DNA of 5,838 nucleotides from NCBI GenBank assembly GCA_949948825.1, contig CATLIJ010000174.1, positions 1-5,838 on the forward strand. The letters run 5' to 3'. Positions within the stretch are counted from its first letter, which is position 1; the number at the start of each line of letters is the position of its first letter. This document shows positions 1 to 5,838 of this stretch, one piece after another. Origin of the DNA: an uncultured Clostridiaceae bacterium (lineage in GTDB: Bacteria; Bacillota; Clostridia; Lachnospirales; Lachnospiraceae). The notes under the pieces were generated by a model, which did not search any database, was not told where the DNA came from, and saw nothing but the letters and a program-made list of their open reading frames with translations. Both the position numbers and the translations under genes were made by a program.

Positions 1-86
1 TTTTGTTCTTTGCTTTTTGTTTTTTGTTCTTTGTTTTTTTGTTCTTTGCTTTTTTTGTTCTTTGCTTTTTTGTCCTTTGTTTCCTG
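1..86. repeat. T-rich imperfect tandem repeat, unit about 15-16 bp
   Basis: The core GTTCTTTG occurs at 5-12, 26-33, 41-48 and 57-64, and a one-base variant GTCCTTTG lies at 72-79. The cores are separated by runs of 5-7 T, often after a C. Core-to-core steps are 21, 15, 16 and 15 bp, and the array decays into a C-richer stretch after about 80. It may continue beyond the left edge. A + strand open frame through it (3-236) gives a Phe/Leu/Cys-rich peptide that only mirrors the base composition, and the opposite strand gives a Lys/Gln/Asn-rich one without a credible start, so I treat it as non-coding. Function is unknown; slippage-prone low-complexity DNA or the leader of a leftward gene are both possible. 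Confidence 0.75.
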
Positions 87-197
87 TTCCTGCAGCTCCT
101 GTTATTTTTATTTCCTATGAACGTTTTGAATTTCCTGCATATTTATAAACGTCATATACAGCCGTCGGTTCCATCCGGCCTGCTGTTTGATGAAAAA

Positions 198-226
198 ATC
201 GTAACATGGTTTCCCAAAAATGACAA
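198..226 (-). promoter_or_regulatory. possible leftward sigma-A-type promoter
   Basis: On the minus strand there is TTGTCA (plus positions 221-226; 5 of 6 to TTGACA), a 17-bp spacer and TACGAT (198-203; 4 of 6 to TATAAT) preceded by TGT, an extended -10 feature. Transcription would run left from about 191 through the A-rich strand of the tandem repeat. An AGGAG-like site occurs on that strand at 96-100 but has no usable start codon behind it, so any gene served would start beyond the left edge. In AT-rich DNA such matches arise by chance, so this is tentative. Confidence 0.3.
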
Positions 227-373
227 GATTCAATAATCCGCAGAATAACAATTTTCTGCAGCCTTAAAAACCGTTGATTTTACTGGGTTTCTTTGAGATT
301 TACCCTTCTTTTTTTATCCTTTTTGTCATGTTTTTGTTATTTTTTTCCTGTGATTTCCATGTCTGAATCCGGG

Positions 374-385
374 TATCTGCAGATA
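374..385. promoter_or_regulatory. 12-bp perfect palindrome, candidate operator
   Basis: TATCTGCAGATA is fully self-complementary. Just outside it, CC at 369-370 and GG at 389-390 are also symmetric about the same centre. It lies 25 bp upstream of the -35 box at 411, a position suited to an activator or repressor of the lyase operon. No regulator is encoded in the window, so the binding protein is unknown. Confidence 0.35.
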
Positions 386-410
386 AATGGTATTGAACAC
401 AAATGAAGCA

Positions 411-439
411 TTGAAGAAATTTCAGTTATAAAATATACT
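411..439 (+). promoter_or_regulatory. sigma-A-type promoter of the lyase operon
   Basis: TTGAAG (411-416; 4 of 6 to TTGACA) is followed after exactly 17 bp by TATACT (434-439; 5 of 6 to TATAAT). Transcription should begin near 445-447, giving a leader of about 58 nt before the ATG at 504. The spacer region carries the short palindrome GAAATTTC (416-423), and the leader carries AGCGA twice (467-471 and 478-482), 11 bp apart. This is the best promoter match upstream of the four co-oriented genes and probably drives them. Confidence 0.6.
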
Positions 440-503
440 TCCAAATGAATCAAAATTTTAATGTCAAGCGAGTTTTTAGCGAAACCCCAAAAAGGAGAAC
501 CTT

Positions 504-2588
504 ATGAAATTCATTCCAACCGATGAACGCAGGATCACAGATCAGGATGTTTTTGACGCCTTTGATTTGTCCCTGCCGCAGCTTCAGCCAATCCGTCTGG
601 CTCTGGAGCAAAATAACCTGTCTGCTGCCAAAAGGGAATTGATTGTTTATTTTGAGAATCGAACCTCCCCTTGTTACTTTTTTGATTACCGCAGTCTTCC
701 GCTGGAAAAAATTGACACGGATACCTGCCCGCGGGATTTCCAGTCTTCCATGGGCTTAAGAGGAAGCTTAAAAGAATTTTGTCTCTATGCAGGCAATCAG
801 CTGATGAACCATTTCTACGTCCGTCCTGGAAAAACCAGCGCCCCCATAGACTTAGGACCAGACTACGAGCATTTTCCTCATTTTAATTTCCGGGAAGACC
901 TTGGCAAACGCCCCAGAGCCATTATGGATATTTTTGTAAGAGGCCCTGTATTTGAATATCTGGCGGTTCTTTACCATGAAACCGGAGACAAAAAGGTTCT
1001 GGAACGGTTTGAGGAGATTCTTTATAAATTTTTTGAAAATTATCCTCTGGTGCTGGAATACACCGAATCAGATGCCAGCCGCTTCTCTTTTACAGATGAA
1101 CGGGATGTTATGAGCACAGGATGGCTGACTCTTCAATATATCAGCCTGTTTTACACCCGCATTCCTTATGAAATCTCTGTGGATGCTGCCTTTGAGATAT
1201 TAAAGCGAATCTGGTTTCAGGGAATCCAGTTTGCCCGTTTTGAAAATGACACCTACCGGAAATACAACCATCACATGTGGGAACGGGGGCTTGTTCCCTT
1301 TATCCTGGGAACACTGCTTCCGGAAATTCCTGATTTTAAGGCCATGGTCAGCAGAGGCGCCAAAATTGTGCGGCAGCATATTCTGGATGATTTTAATGAG
1401 CACGGAGGCTACAGCGAACACTCCATCCCGTACTGGGGAGGCGCAGCTGTCTGCGAAATGATCTACCGGGGCGTATATCTGGCAAAAGCAAATTCCGTCT
1501 CCCTTCTGGATGAGGAAGCTGCCAGAAGATTAAATCTCACCTTTGAGGCACTGGCCCGCATCAGCCCGCCTCACGCCAGCTATTCCTCCCTTGGGGACAA
1601 TGGGGGGCCTTTGGTGGACCCGATCTTAAGAATCGGAGAAAAAACCATGGAAAATTCCTCCTGCCGTCAAATCCTTGCAATCCGGGAAAACAGAATTTCA
1701 GATGAAGAACTGGAGGTTCCTCTAGATTATGCCGATGACCGATGCGGGTTTGTCAGCTGCCGGAGCAGTTTTCAAAAGAATGCCAGTTTTATGCTGATGT
1801 CTGCAAAAACAGCTTGCGGAGACTCTGGACATAACCATATGGATATGCTCTCTTTATTTGTCTCCTTTCAGGGCCAGGAGTTTATTGGAGAGCCATTTGC
1901 CAGAACCCTTTACCACAATGTCACCATGGCAAGTCCTCAAAGAGGCTACATGTACAATATGAGTTCCCACAATACCGTATTGGCCTATGGAAGGCCGGTT
2001 CAGCCGGATGCCATGTATGCCAACAAATGGGGAGTGTACCGCCCCGATTCCCCGGTTTCTGAATTTGTCTCCACAAAGGAGGGGTGCTGTGTCAGTGCAT
2101 ACCATGATGCTTACACCACCTGCCGTCACAGCCGGACTTGTCTCTTTCACAGGACAAAAGGGCTGCTAATCTATGATGTCATGGAACATGGAAACCGCCT
2201 TCCAGATGCCCATATCCAGCGCTGGCACCTGATGCCCGAAGTTTCCTGCACCTTTATAGACAACTCCTCTGTTCTTCTGGAAAAGGAGGGAGTGAAGATT
2301 TTGTGCTTCTGGCCGGAGGTATCCCGGATTCGCTTGTGGAAGGAGGAGTTTTTATATCCTTCCATTGTCAAAAATCAGGAGGAGCTTCTTCCCGTTATTG
2401 ACGCAGAGTTTACTGCTGAAAGAGAAAAGGTGGAGGATATTGCTGCTGTCTCCCAGGCCGTGCTGATGATTCCTGTGTCTGGTTTGGATGTCCTTCCGGA
2501 CCCGGAGCTGATGGCTGACAGAATCCAGAAAATCCTGAAGGAGCCGGAAAGAAAGGCTGCATTGAGGATATTGGGAGGAATTGTCTAA
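504..2588 (+). CDS. heparinase II/III family polysaccharide lyase, cytoplasmic
   Basis: This 694-residue protein resembles heparinase II/III-type lyases, which cleave uronic-acid glycosidic bonds by beta-elimination and leave a 4,5-unsaturated uronate. The N-terminal part (about 1-340) fits the helical toroid domain, including the N-terminal segment with AKRELIVYFENR near residues 42-53. The remainder (about 380-694) fits the beta-sandwich domain. Candidate active-site residues are Asn255 and His256/His257 in YNHHMWE, Tyr303 in GGYSEH, and His443/His445 in GHNHMD. Their order and spacing resemble the Asn/Tyr/His set I recall from heparinase III. The start is supported by AAAGGAG at 491-497, 6 nt before ATG. 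No signal peptide is visible because the N-terminus is charged, so the enzyme should act on imported oligosaccharides. The GH88 gene 40 bp downstream would consume its product. Substrate and exact PL family (PL12, PL21, PL33, PL35 or another) cannot be assigned by eye. Confidence 0.85.
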   Translation: MKFIPTDERRITDQDVFDAFDLSLPQLQPIRLALEQNNLSAAKRELIVYFENRTSPCYFFDYRSLPLEKIDTDTCPRDFQSSMGLRGSLKEFCLYAGNQLMNHFYVRPGKTSAPIDLGPDYEHFPHFNFREDLGKRPRAIMDIFVRGPVFEYLAVLYHETGDKKVLERFEEILYKFFENYPLVLEYTESDASRFSFTDERDVMSTGWLTLQYISLFYTRIPYEISVDAAFEILKRIWFQGIQFARFENDTYRKYNHHMWERGLVPFILGTLLPEIPDFKAMVSRGAKIVRQHILDDFNEHGGYSEHSIPYWGGAAVCEMIYRGVYLAKANSVSLLDEEAARRLNLTFEALARISPPHASYSSLGDNGGPLVDPILRIGEKTMENSSCRQILAIRENRISDEELEVPLDYADDRCGFVSCRSSFQKNASFMLMSAKTACGDSGHNHMDMLSLFVSFQGQEFIGEPFARTLYHNVTMASPQRGYMYNMSSHNTVLAYGRPVQPDAMYANKWGVYRPDSPVSEFVSTKEGCCVSAYHDAYTTCRHSRTCLFHRTKGLLIYDVMEHGNRLPDAHIQRWHLMPEVSCTFIDNSSVLLEKEGVKILCFWPEVSRIRLWKEEFLYPSIVKNQEELLPVIDAEFTAEREKVEDIAAVSQAVLMIPVSGLDVLPDPELMADRIQKILKEPERKAALRILGGIV

Positions 2589-2614
2589 ACTATTCATTAT
2601 AAATTCGTAACAGT

Positions 2615-2622
2615 TAAGGAGG
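2615..2622 (+). promoter_or_regulatory. strong ribosome binding site of the GH88 gene
   Basis: TAAGGAGG lies 6 nt before the ATG at 2629 and is close to a full anti-Shine-Dalgarno complement. It is the strongest site of the four genes, which suggests high translation of the glucuronyl hydrolase. The 40-bp gap before it holds no terminator or convincing promoter. Confidence 0.7.
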
Positions 2623-2628
2623 ATTTAC

Positions 2629-3807
2629 ATGAAGATCGAACAGAAACATTTACAGGAGATTCCGGAAATTACGGATGCAAAAGTGCAGGAGGCTTTGGCT
2701 GTGGCTCTTGGGCAGACAAGAAGCTGCCTTCCCAAATTTTCCAGTGAGTTTAAGCATATTTTTTCCAACCATAATTTTTATACGACTGCTCCCAACAACC
2801 AGTGGACCAATGGCTTTTGGACTGGTGAGCTGTGGCTGGCCTATGAAAACACGGGAGATGAGGTGTTCCGAAAAGCTGCTATGGAACAGGTCAAAAGCTT
2901 CTTAAACCGTATTGAGCAGGAAATTGAGACAGATACCCATGATCTTGGTTTTCTCTATTCTCCTTCCTGCGTAGCTGCCTGGAAGATCACGGGAGATGAC
3001 ACGGCAAAAAAGGCAGCTCTTATGGCAGCGGATAAACTGGCTGAACGTTTTCACAAAAAGGGACAATTTCTTCAGGCATGGGGATCTTTGGAAGACAAAA
3101 ATAACTACCGGCTGATCATTGACTGCCTGTTAAACCTTCCCCTGCTTTACTGGGCTTCCGAAGAAACCGGCAATCCCAAATACGCAGATCTGGCAAAAGC
3201 GCATTTTGAGACTGCTCTGAAGGTGGTAATCCGCCCTGACTATTCTACTTACCATACCTATTACTTTGACCCGGAAACCGGCGAGCCTCTCCGCGGCGTT
3301 ACTCATCAGGGCTATTCCGCCCAATCTGCCTGGTCCAGAGGGCAGTCCTGGGGAGTCTATGGAATTGCTTTGGGATATCGTTATAACCCAAATCCCAGGT
3401 ATAAAGAGTTGTTTGACCATGTAACCGAATATTTTCTGGAACATCTTCCCGAGAACTTAATTCCCTACTGGGATTTTACCTTTACGGACGGAAGCGATGA
3501 GCCAAGAGATTCTTCTGCTCTGGCTGTAACGGTCTGCGGCCTTTTAGAAATGGCAGACTGTGTCACAGGAAAGGAGCGGCAAACCTATCTCCATTTGGCA
3601 AGATGCCTTTTCAGGCCCTTGGTTGACCTGTGTGCCGCCAAATCGCCCAGGGAATCCAATGGTCAGCTTCTTCATGGGGTATATGGAAGAAAAACCCCGT
3701 ACAATGATTGTATTGACCATGGAATTGACGAGTGCAACCTTTGGGGAGACTATTATTATATGGAAGCCCTTACCCGCCTGTCCAGGAAATGGAATCCTTA
3801 CTGGTAA
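2629..3807 (+). CDS. GH88 unsaturated glucuronyl hydrolase
   Basis: This 392-residue enzyme is expected to hydrolyse the 4,5-unsaturated uronic acid that lyases leave at the non-reducing end of glycosaminoglycan-type oligosaccharides, acting in the cytoplasm. It has the family landmarks in order: WTNGFWTGELWLAYE at 59-73; Asp105 in HDLGF and Asp165 in IIDCLLNLPLL, matching the catalytic Asp pair (88 and 149) of Bacillus unsaturated glucuronyl hydrolase with nearly the same spacing; His226 and Arg237 in the THQGYS to WSRGQSW segment; and the C-terminal ECNLWGDYYYMEAL at 368-381. Length is near the usual 370-400 residues, and no signal peptide is visible. It follows the lyase by 40 bp and is surely co-transcribed with it. 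A GH105 unsaturated galacturonyl hydrolase is a distant alternative, but the motifs favour GH88. Preference for sulfated or unsulfated substrates is not readable. Confidence 0.93.
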   Translation: MKIEQKHLQEIPEITDAKVQEALAVALGQTRSCLPKFSSEFKHIFSNHNFYTTAPNNQWTNGFWTGELWLAYENTGDEVFRKAAMEQVKSFLNRIEQEIETDTHDLGFLYSPSCVAAWKITGDDTAKKAALMAADKLAERFHKKGQFLQAWGSLEDKNNYRLIIDCLLNLPLLYWASEETGNPKYADLAKAHFETALKVVIRPDYSTYHTYYFDPETGEPLRGVTHQGYSAQSAWSRGQSWGVYGIALGYRYNPNPRYKELFDHVTEYFLEHLPENLIPYWDFTFTDGSDEPRDSSALAVTVCGLLEMADCVTGKERQTYLHLARCLFRPLVDLCAAKSPRESNGQLLHGVYGRKTPYNDCIDHGIDECNLWGDYYYMEALTRLSRKWNPYW

Positions 3808-3808
3808 A

Positions 3809-3828
3809 GCGTCTGGTGCAGCCAGCGC
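3809..3828 (+). other. GC-rich intercistronic RNA hairpin
   Basis: Starting one base after the GH88 stop codon, GCG (3809-3811) pairs with CGC (3826-3828) and CTGG (3813-3816) with CCAG (3822-3825). T3812 is bulged and the loop is TGCAG. That gives 7 pairs, mostly G-C. No T-run follows, so it is not an intrinsic terminator. Such a stem could protect the upstream lyase-GH88 message from 3' decay or lower expression of the membrane protein gene. The role is inferred from position only. Confidence 0.4.
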
Positions 3829-3872
3829 AGTAATTCATAAAACCCCTTCACTGATTTCGGCCGCTATGGCAG

Positions 3873-3878
3873 AAAGGA
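3873..3878 (+). promoter_or_regulatory. ribosome binding site that favours the ATG at 3886
   Basis: AAAGGA ends 1 nt before the ATG at 3880 but 7 nt before the in-frame ATG at 3886. Normal Shine-Dalgarno spacing therefore favours 3886. The alternative start would add only two residues (Met-Asp). Confidence 0.6.
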
Positions 3879-3885
3879 AATGGAT

Positions 3886-4506
3886 ATGAGAGAATTATTT
3901 TCCATCAACAGCCCTTTTTTTGAAATGACTGACAAAGCAGTACGTCTTGTATGGCTCAGCATCCTGTGGATTTTGTGCTCCATTCCTGTCATCACCATAG
4001 GAGCCTCCACAACTGCCCTTTACTCTGTAACCCTGAAATATGTGCGGGACGAGGAAGGATATCTGACCTCCTCGTTCTTCCGGGCCTTTAAAGAAAACTT
4101 CCGGCAGTCCTCTCTGATTTGGGGCATGTCTCTGGCCGCTGGAATATTCCTGTTTATGGATTTTGCCTTTTATTACAGAGGAGGCTTCCATCATTCCCTG
4201 TCCGTATTCCTTTTCACTGTTTTTATGGGAGTGTTTGTGACCTTTCTTTTTGCAAATATTTATGTATATCCGCTTCTGGCCTATTTTGACAACACCATAA
4301 AGCATACTATAAGCAATGGACTGATCATGGCTGTGCGCCATCTTCCCTCCAGTATGGCCATGCTGGTCCTGGCCTTTGCCATTCTTGTTGCAGGATTCCT
4401 TTTCTTTCCTCCGCTGCTCTTTGCGGCGCCGGGATTGACTGCCTACATAAACTCCCGGATTCTCCGCAAGATTTTTGACCAGTACCATGCGGCTTCCTAT
4501 GGCTGA
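3886..4506 (+). CDS. DUF624 / YesL-family membrane protein
   Basis: This 206-residue integral membrane protein resembles the DUF624 (YesL-like) family, whose biochemical role is unknown but which is common in Firmicutes carbohydrate-uptake loci. It begins with RELFSINSPFF and continues into a first hydrophobic segment (about 20-40) ending in the family-like CSIPVITIGASTTALY (31-46). Further membrane segments lie at about 77-97, 105-131 and 157-181, with YPLLAYF at 128-134 and NSRILRKIFDQY near the C-terminus (189-200). No catalytic motif is visible. The ATG at 3886 is chosen for ribosome-site spacing; a start at 3880 is also in frame. It sits between the GH88 gene (78-bp gap) and the sulfatase gene (99-bp gap) on the same strand. 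A supporting role for the sugar transporter is a guess from context. Open minus-strand frames over it are shadows. Confidence 0.82.
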   Translation: MRELFSINSPFFEMTDKAVRLVWLSILWILCSIPVITIGASTTALYSVTLKYVRDEEGYLTSSFFRAFKENFRQSSLIWGMSLAAGIFLFMDFAFYYRGGFHHSLSVFLFTVFMGVFVTFLFANIYVYPLLAYFDNTIKHTISNGLIMAVRHLPSSMAMLVLAFAILVAGFLFFPPLLFAAPGLTAYINSRILRKIFDQYHAASYG

Positions 4507-4518
4507 GCAAAATCGGGT

Positions 4519-4540
4519 CAGTACAATGTTGTACCAGTAC
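4519..4540. promoter_or_regulatory. inverted plus direct repeat before the sulfatase gene
   Basis: GTACAA (4521-4526) and TTGTAC (4529-4534) form a 6-bp inverted repeat around TG. CAGTAC also occurs twice in direct orientation, at 4519-4524 and 4535-4540, 16 bp apart. As RNA the hairpin loop would be only 2 nt, so a DNA operator is the more natural reading. Downstream TAAAAT (4569-4574, 5 of 6 to a -10 box) has only a poor -35 partner (TTAGGA, 4548-4553, 15-bp spacing), so an internal promoter is possible but not shown. Confidence 0.3.
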
Positions 4541-4592
4541 TCCATCCTTAGGAACGGTTAAAGAATTGTAAAATGTTGAAATCATTGATACC

Positions 4593-4597
4593 AGGAG
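4593..4597 (+). promoter_or_regulatory. ribosome binding site of the sulfatase gene
   Basis: AGGAG lies 8 nt before the ATG at 4606. It fixes the start of the sulfatase frame, whose first residues lead directly into the conserved metal-binding strand. Confidence 0.65.
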
Positions 4598-4605
4598 ATA
4601 TTTCC

Positions 4606-5838
4606 ATGAAAAAGAATCACTTCATTATGATTGCAGCGGATCAACTCAGATATGATGTCCTTGGAAAAGGATTTACCCCCAATATTGACGCTCTGGCAGA
4701 AGAAAGCATCTGCTTTGACAATGCCTACTGTGCCTGCCCCTTATGTGTTCCTGCCAGAGGTTCCCTTTTTACAGGAATGTATCCAAACACTACCAAAAGC
4801 CGGATCAATCCATGGGAAGAGTCTGACGCTCAGGCTGGCTATGTAAAAGAAGGCATCCCAAATTTATACGAAATCCTGGAGGAAAACGGCTGGGACTGCA
4901 TTCACAGCGGCAAGCAGCATCTGTTTACTGCGGGGACTCTTTTGGAGAACCGTCCGGACTCCAGGACAAAATGGCTTTCCACAGAAAAAACCTACAAGGA
5001 ATACCTTCGCCAAAACCAAAAACCTATGCCTGGTGGTCCGGGCTTCCGCTCGCCAGTCCCGGAGATTCTTGGCCGGACCCGCACCATATTCACCACCTGC
5101 TCCAATGCAAATACTGGAGAATATAAACCAGGAGAAGACTTTTATTTTGATTGTTATTTTACAAAACAGGCTCTCAAGGGTTTAAAGGAACGGGATACTG
5201 CCAAGCCTCTCTTTTTAAGCGCTATGTTTTTGGCCCCTCATCCGCCTTTTGAAATCCCGGAACCCTGGTATTCCAGATTCAAACTGGAAGATTTCCAGCT
5301 TCCGGATAATGTGGGAACCTGGTATCCTCATCAGTCTCCCCTTCAGCTTTACAATGTGACAGGAGCTTTGGGAAGCCATTACCAAAAAGAAGAATGGAGG
5401 GAAAGCTGGCGGACCTACCTTGGTCTGGTATCTCTTTTAGACCACTGTGTGGGGCAGATTCTGACCGAGCTGAAAAATCAAAATATTTATGAGGATTGTC
5501 TGATCGTATTTACCTCGGACCATGGGGAAATGTTGGGTTCTCATCGGCTTTTCCAGAAGATGTGCATGTATCAGGAATCCATAAAGGTTCCTCTGTATCT
5601 GCGCCTGCCTGGATCTTCCCATGAAAGCCGCCGGATTTTCCAAAATGTAAGCCATGTGGACCTTCTGCCTACCCTGTGTCACTATCTTGAACTGAAAACC
5701 AAAGCGAATCCACAAGGCGCCTCTCTTCACGGCCTGGTGGAAAATACCAGCCACGCGGCAGCCCATCCCATTTTCATCCAATATGACGGCAACAGTTGTT
5801 TAAGCAGCTTCCAGCGCTGTGTCATTGACAACAGCCAA
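4606..5838 (+). CDS. type I sulfatase, cytoplasmic, 3' end outside window
   Basis: The frame stays open for 411 codons and runs off the right edge; such sulfatases usually have about 450-550 residues. It should hydrolyse sulfate esters (or sulfamate) of sugars using a formylglycine made from Cys47 in CVPARGSLFTG, a C-x-P-A-R variant of the sulfatase signature. Other landmarks are Asp12-Gln13 in AADQLR (metal site), Lys103 and His105 in GKQH, His212 in APHPPF, Asp305-His306 in SDHGE, and His313 and Lys318 in the following GSHRLFQK. The complete active-site set therefore seems present. There is no signal peptide, so it should work in the cytoplasm and needs a maturase; in anaerobes this is the radical-SAM anSME type, not seen here. 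Context suggests desulfation of glycosaminoglycan fragments made by the lyase and GH88 enzyme. The sulfate position attacked cannot be told. Confidence 0.92.
   Translation, partial: MKKNHFIMIAADQLRYDVLGKGFTPNIDALAEESICFDNAYCACPLCVPARGSLFTGMYPNTTKSRINPWEESDAQAGYVKEGIPNLYEILEENGWDCIHSGKQHLFTAGTLLENRPDSRTKWLSTEKTYKEYLRQNQKPMPGGPGFRSPVPEILGRTRTIFTTCSNANTGEYKPGEDFYFDCYFTKQALKGLKERDTAKPLFLSAMFLAPHPPFEIPEPWYSRFKLEDFQLPDNVGTWYPHQSPLQLYNVTGALGSHYQKEEWRESWRTYLGLVSLLDHCVGQILTELKNQNIYEDCLIVFTSDHGEMLGSHRLFQKMCMYQESIKVPLYLRLPGSSHESRRIFQNVSHVDLLPTLCHYLELKTKANPQGASLHGLVENTSHAAAHPIFIQYDGNSCLSSFQRCVIDNSQ

Larger units (their letters stand above)
87..410. other. AT-rich intergenic region without a supported gene
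   Basis: No reading frame here has a ribosome binding site, a plausible composition and a recognisable product. Structures seen are a possible leftward promoter (198-226), a weak 6-bp inverted repeat GCAGAA/TTCTGC (240-245 and 254-259, 8-nt loop), a T-rich tract at about 305-350, and the perfect palindrome at 374-385. GGGT (285-288) could pair with ACCC (302-305) just before a T-run, but a 4-bp stem is too weak to call a terminator. The region probably separates the lyase operon from an upstream or divergent gene outside the window. Confidence 0.6.

Noticed and set aside
1..86. CRISPR array
   Set aside because: The repeated unit is 8 bp of core separated by plain T-runs, with no 20-40 bp repeats and no unique spacers.
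190..206. possible catabolite-repression (cre) site near TGAAAAAATCGTAACA
   Set aside because: It contains extra bases compared with the 14-bp cre consensus, lacks the symmetric half, and is far upstream of the operon promoter.
3..236. 77-codon + strand open frame rich in Phe, Leu and Cys
   Set aside because: The first part is just the T-rich repeat translated, the start has no ribosome binding site within the window, and the tail resembles no family I recognise.
285..320. possible intrinsic terminator GGGT/ACCC followed by T-run
   Set aside because: The stem is only 4 bp with a loop of 13 nt, too weak in an AT-rich, T-rich region; no upstream gene is visible for it to terminate.
3560..3889. 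109-codon + strand frame bridging the GH88 end and the next gene
   Set aside because: It lies out of frame over the conserved GH88 C-terminus; the GH88 frame ends normally after its ECNLWGDYYY motif, so there is no sign of a frameshift or fusion.
3895..4545. 216-codon minus-strand open frame opposite the membrane protein gene
   Set aside because: It is a shadow of the DUF624 gene, with a Lys/Gln/Gly-rich low-quality product, while the + strand frame has clear membrane segments and family-like motifs.
5437..5781. 114-codon minus-strand open frame
   Set aside because: It lies opposite the conserved sulfatase C-half, including the SDHGE motif, and has no recognisable features.

Overview
The window looks like part of a glycosaminoglycan-type (uronic-acid-containing, sulfated polysaccharide) degradation operon from a low-to-mid GC Gram-positive anaerobe. 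A gut clostridium of the Lachnospiraceae type is my best guess. Supporting signs are strong AGGAG-type ribosome binding sites, a sigma-A-like promoter, a DUF624/YesL membrane protein (typical of Firmicutes carbohydrate loci) and enzymes without export signals. The taxon is an inference from these traits, not from a marker gene.

Layout: positions 1-503 contain no convincing gene. They begin with a T-rich imperfect tandem repeat (1-86) and continue as AT-rich intergenic DNA with a 12-bp perfect palindrome (374-385), a good promoter (411-439) and a short leader. Four genes follow on the + strand: a heparinase II/III-like polysaccharide lyase (504-2588), a GH88 unsaturated glucuronyl hydrolase (2629-3807), a DUF624/YesL-family membrane protein (best start 3886, to 4506) and a type I sulfatase (4606 to the right edge, incomplete). 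Gaps are 40, 78 and 99 bp. No intrinsic terminator is visible between the genes, so one transcript is plausible, although the last gap has a symmetric element that could allow separate control.

How the genes fit together: the lyase would cleave an imported uronic-acid-containing oligosaccharide by beta-elimination and leave a 4,5-unsaturated uronic acid at the new non-reducing end. The GH88 enzyme would remove that unsaturated sugar, and the sulfatase would remove sulfate groups that block further breakdown. None of the three enzymes has a visible signal peptide, which points to processing in the cytoplasm after uptake. The transporter, the regulator and the sulfatase-maturing radical-SAM enzyme that such a system needs are not in the window and presumably lie outside it. 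The exact substrate (heparin/heparan sulfate, chondroitin/dermatan sulfate, hyaluronan or another polyuronide) cannot be decided from this sequence.

I did not find a clearly new kind of system. The most interesting points are the all-cytoplasmic enzyme set, the unassigned role of the DUF624 protein inside it, and several symmetric or repeated non-coding elements.
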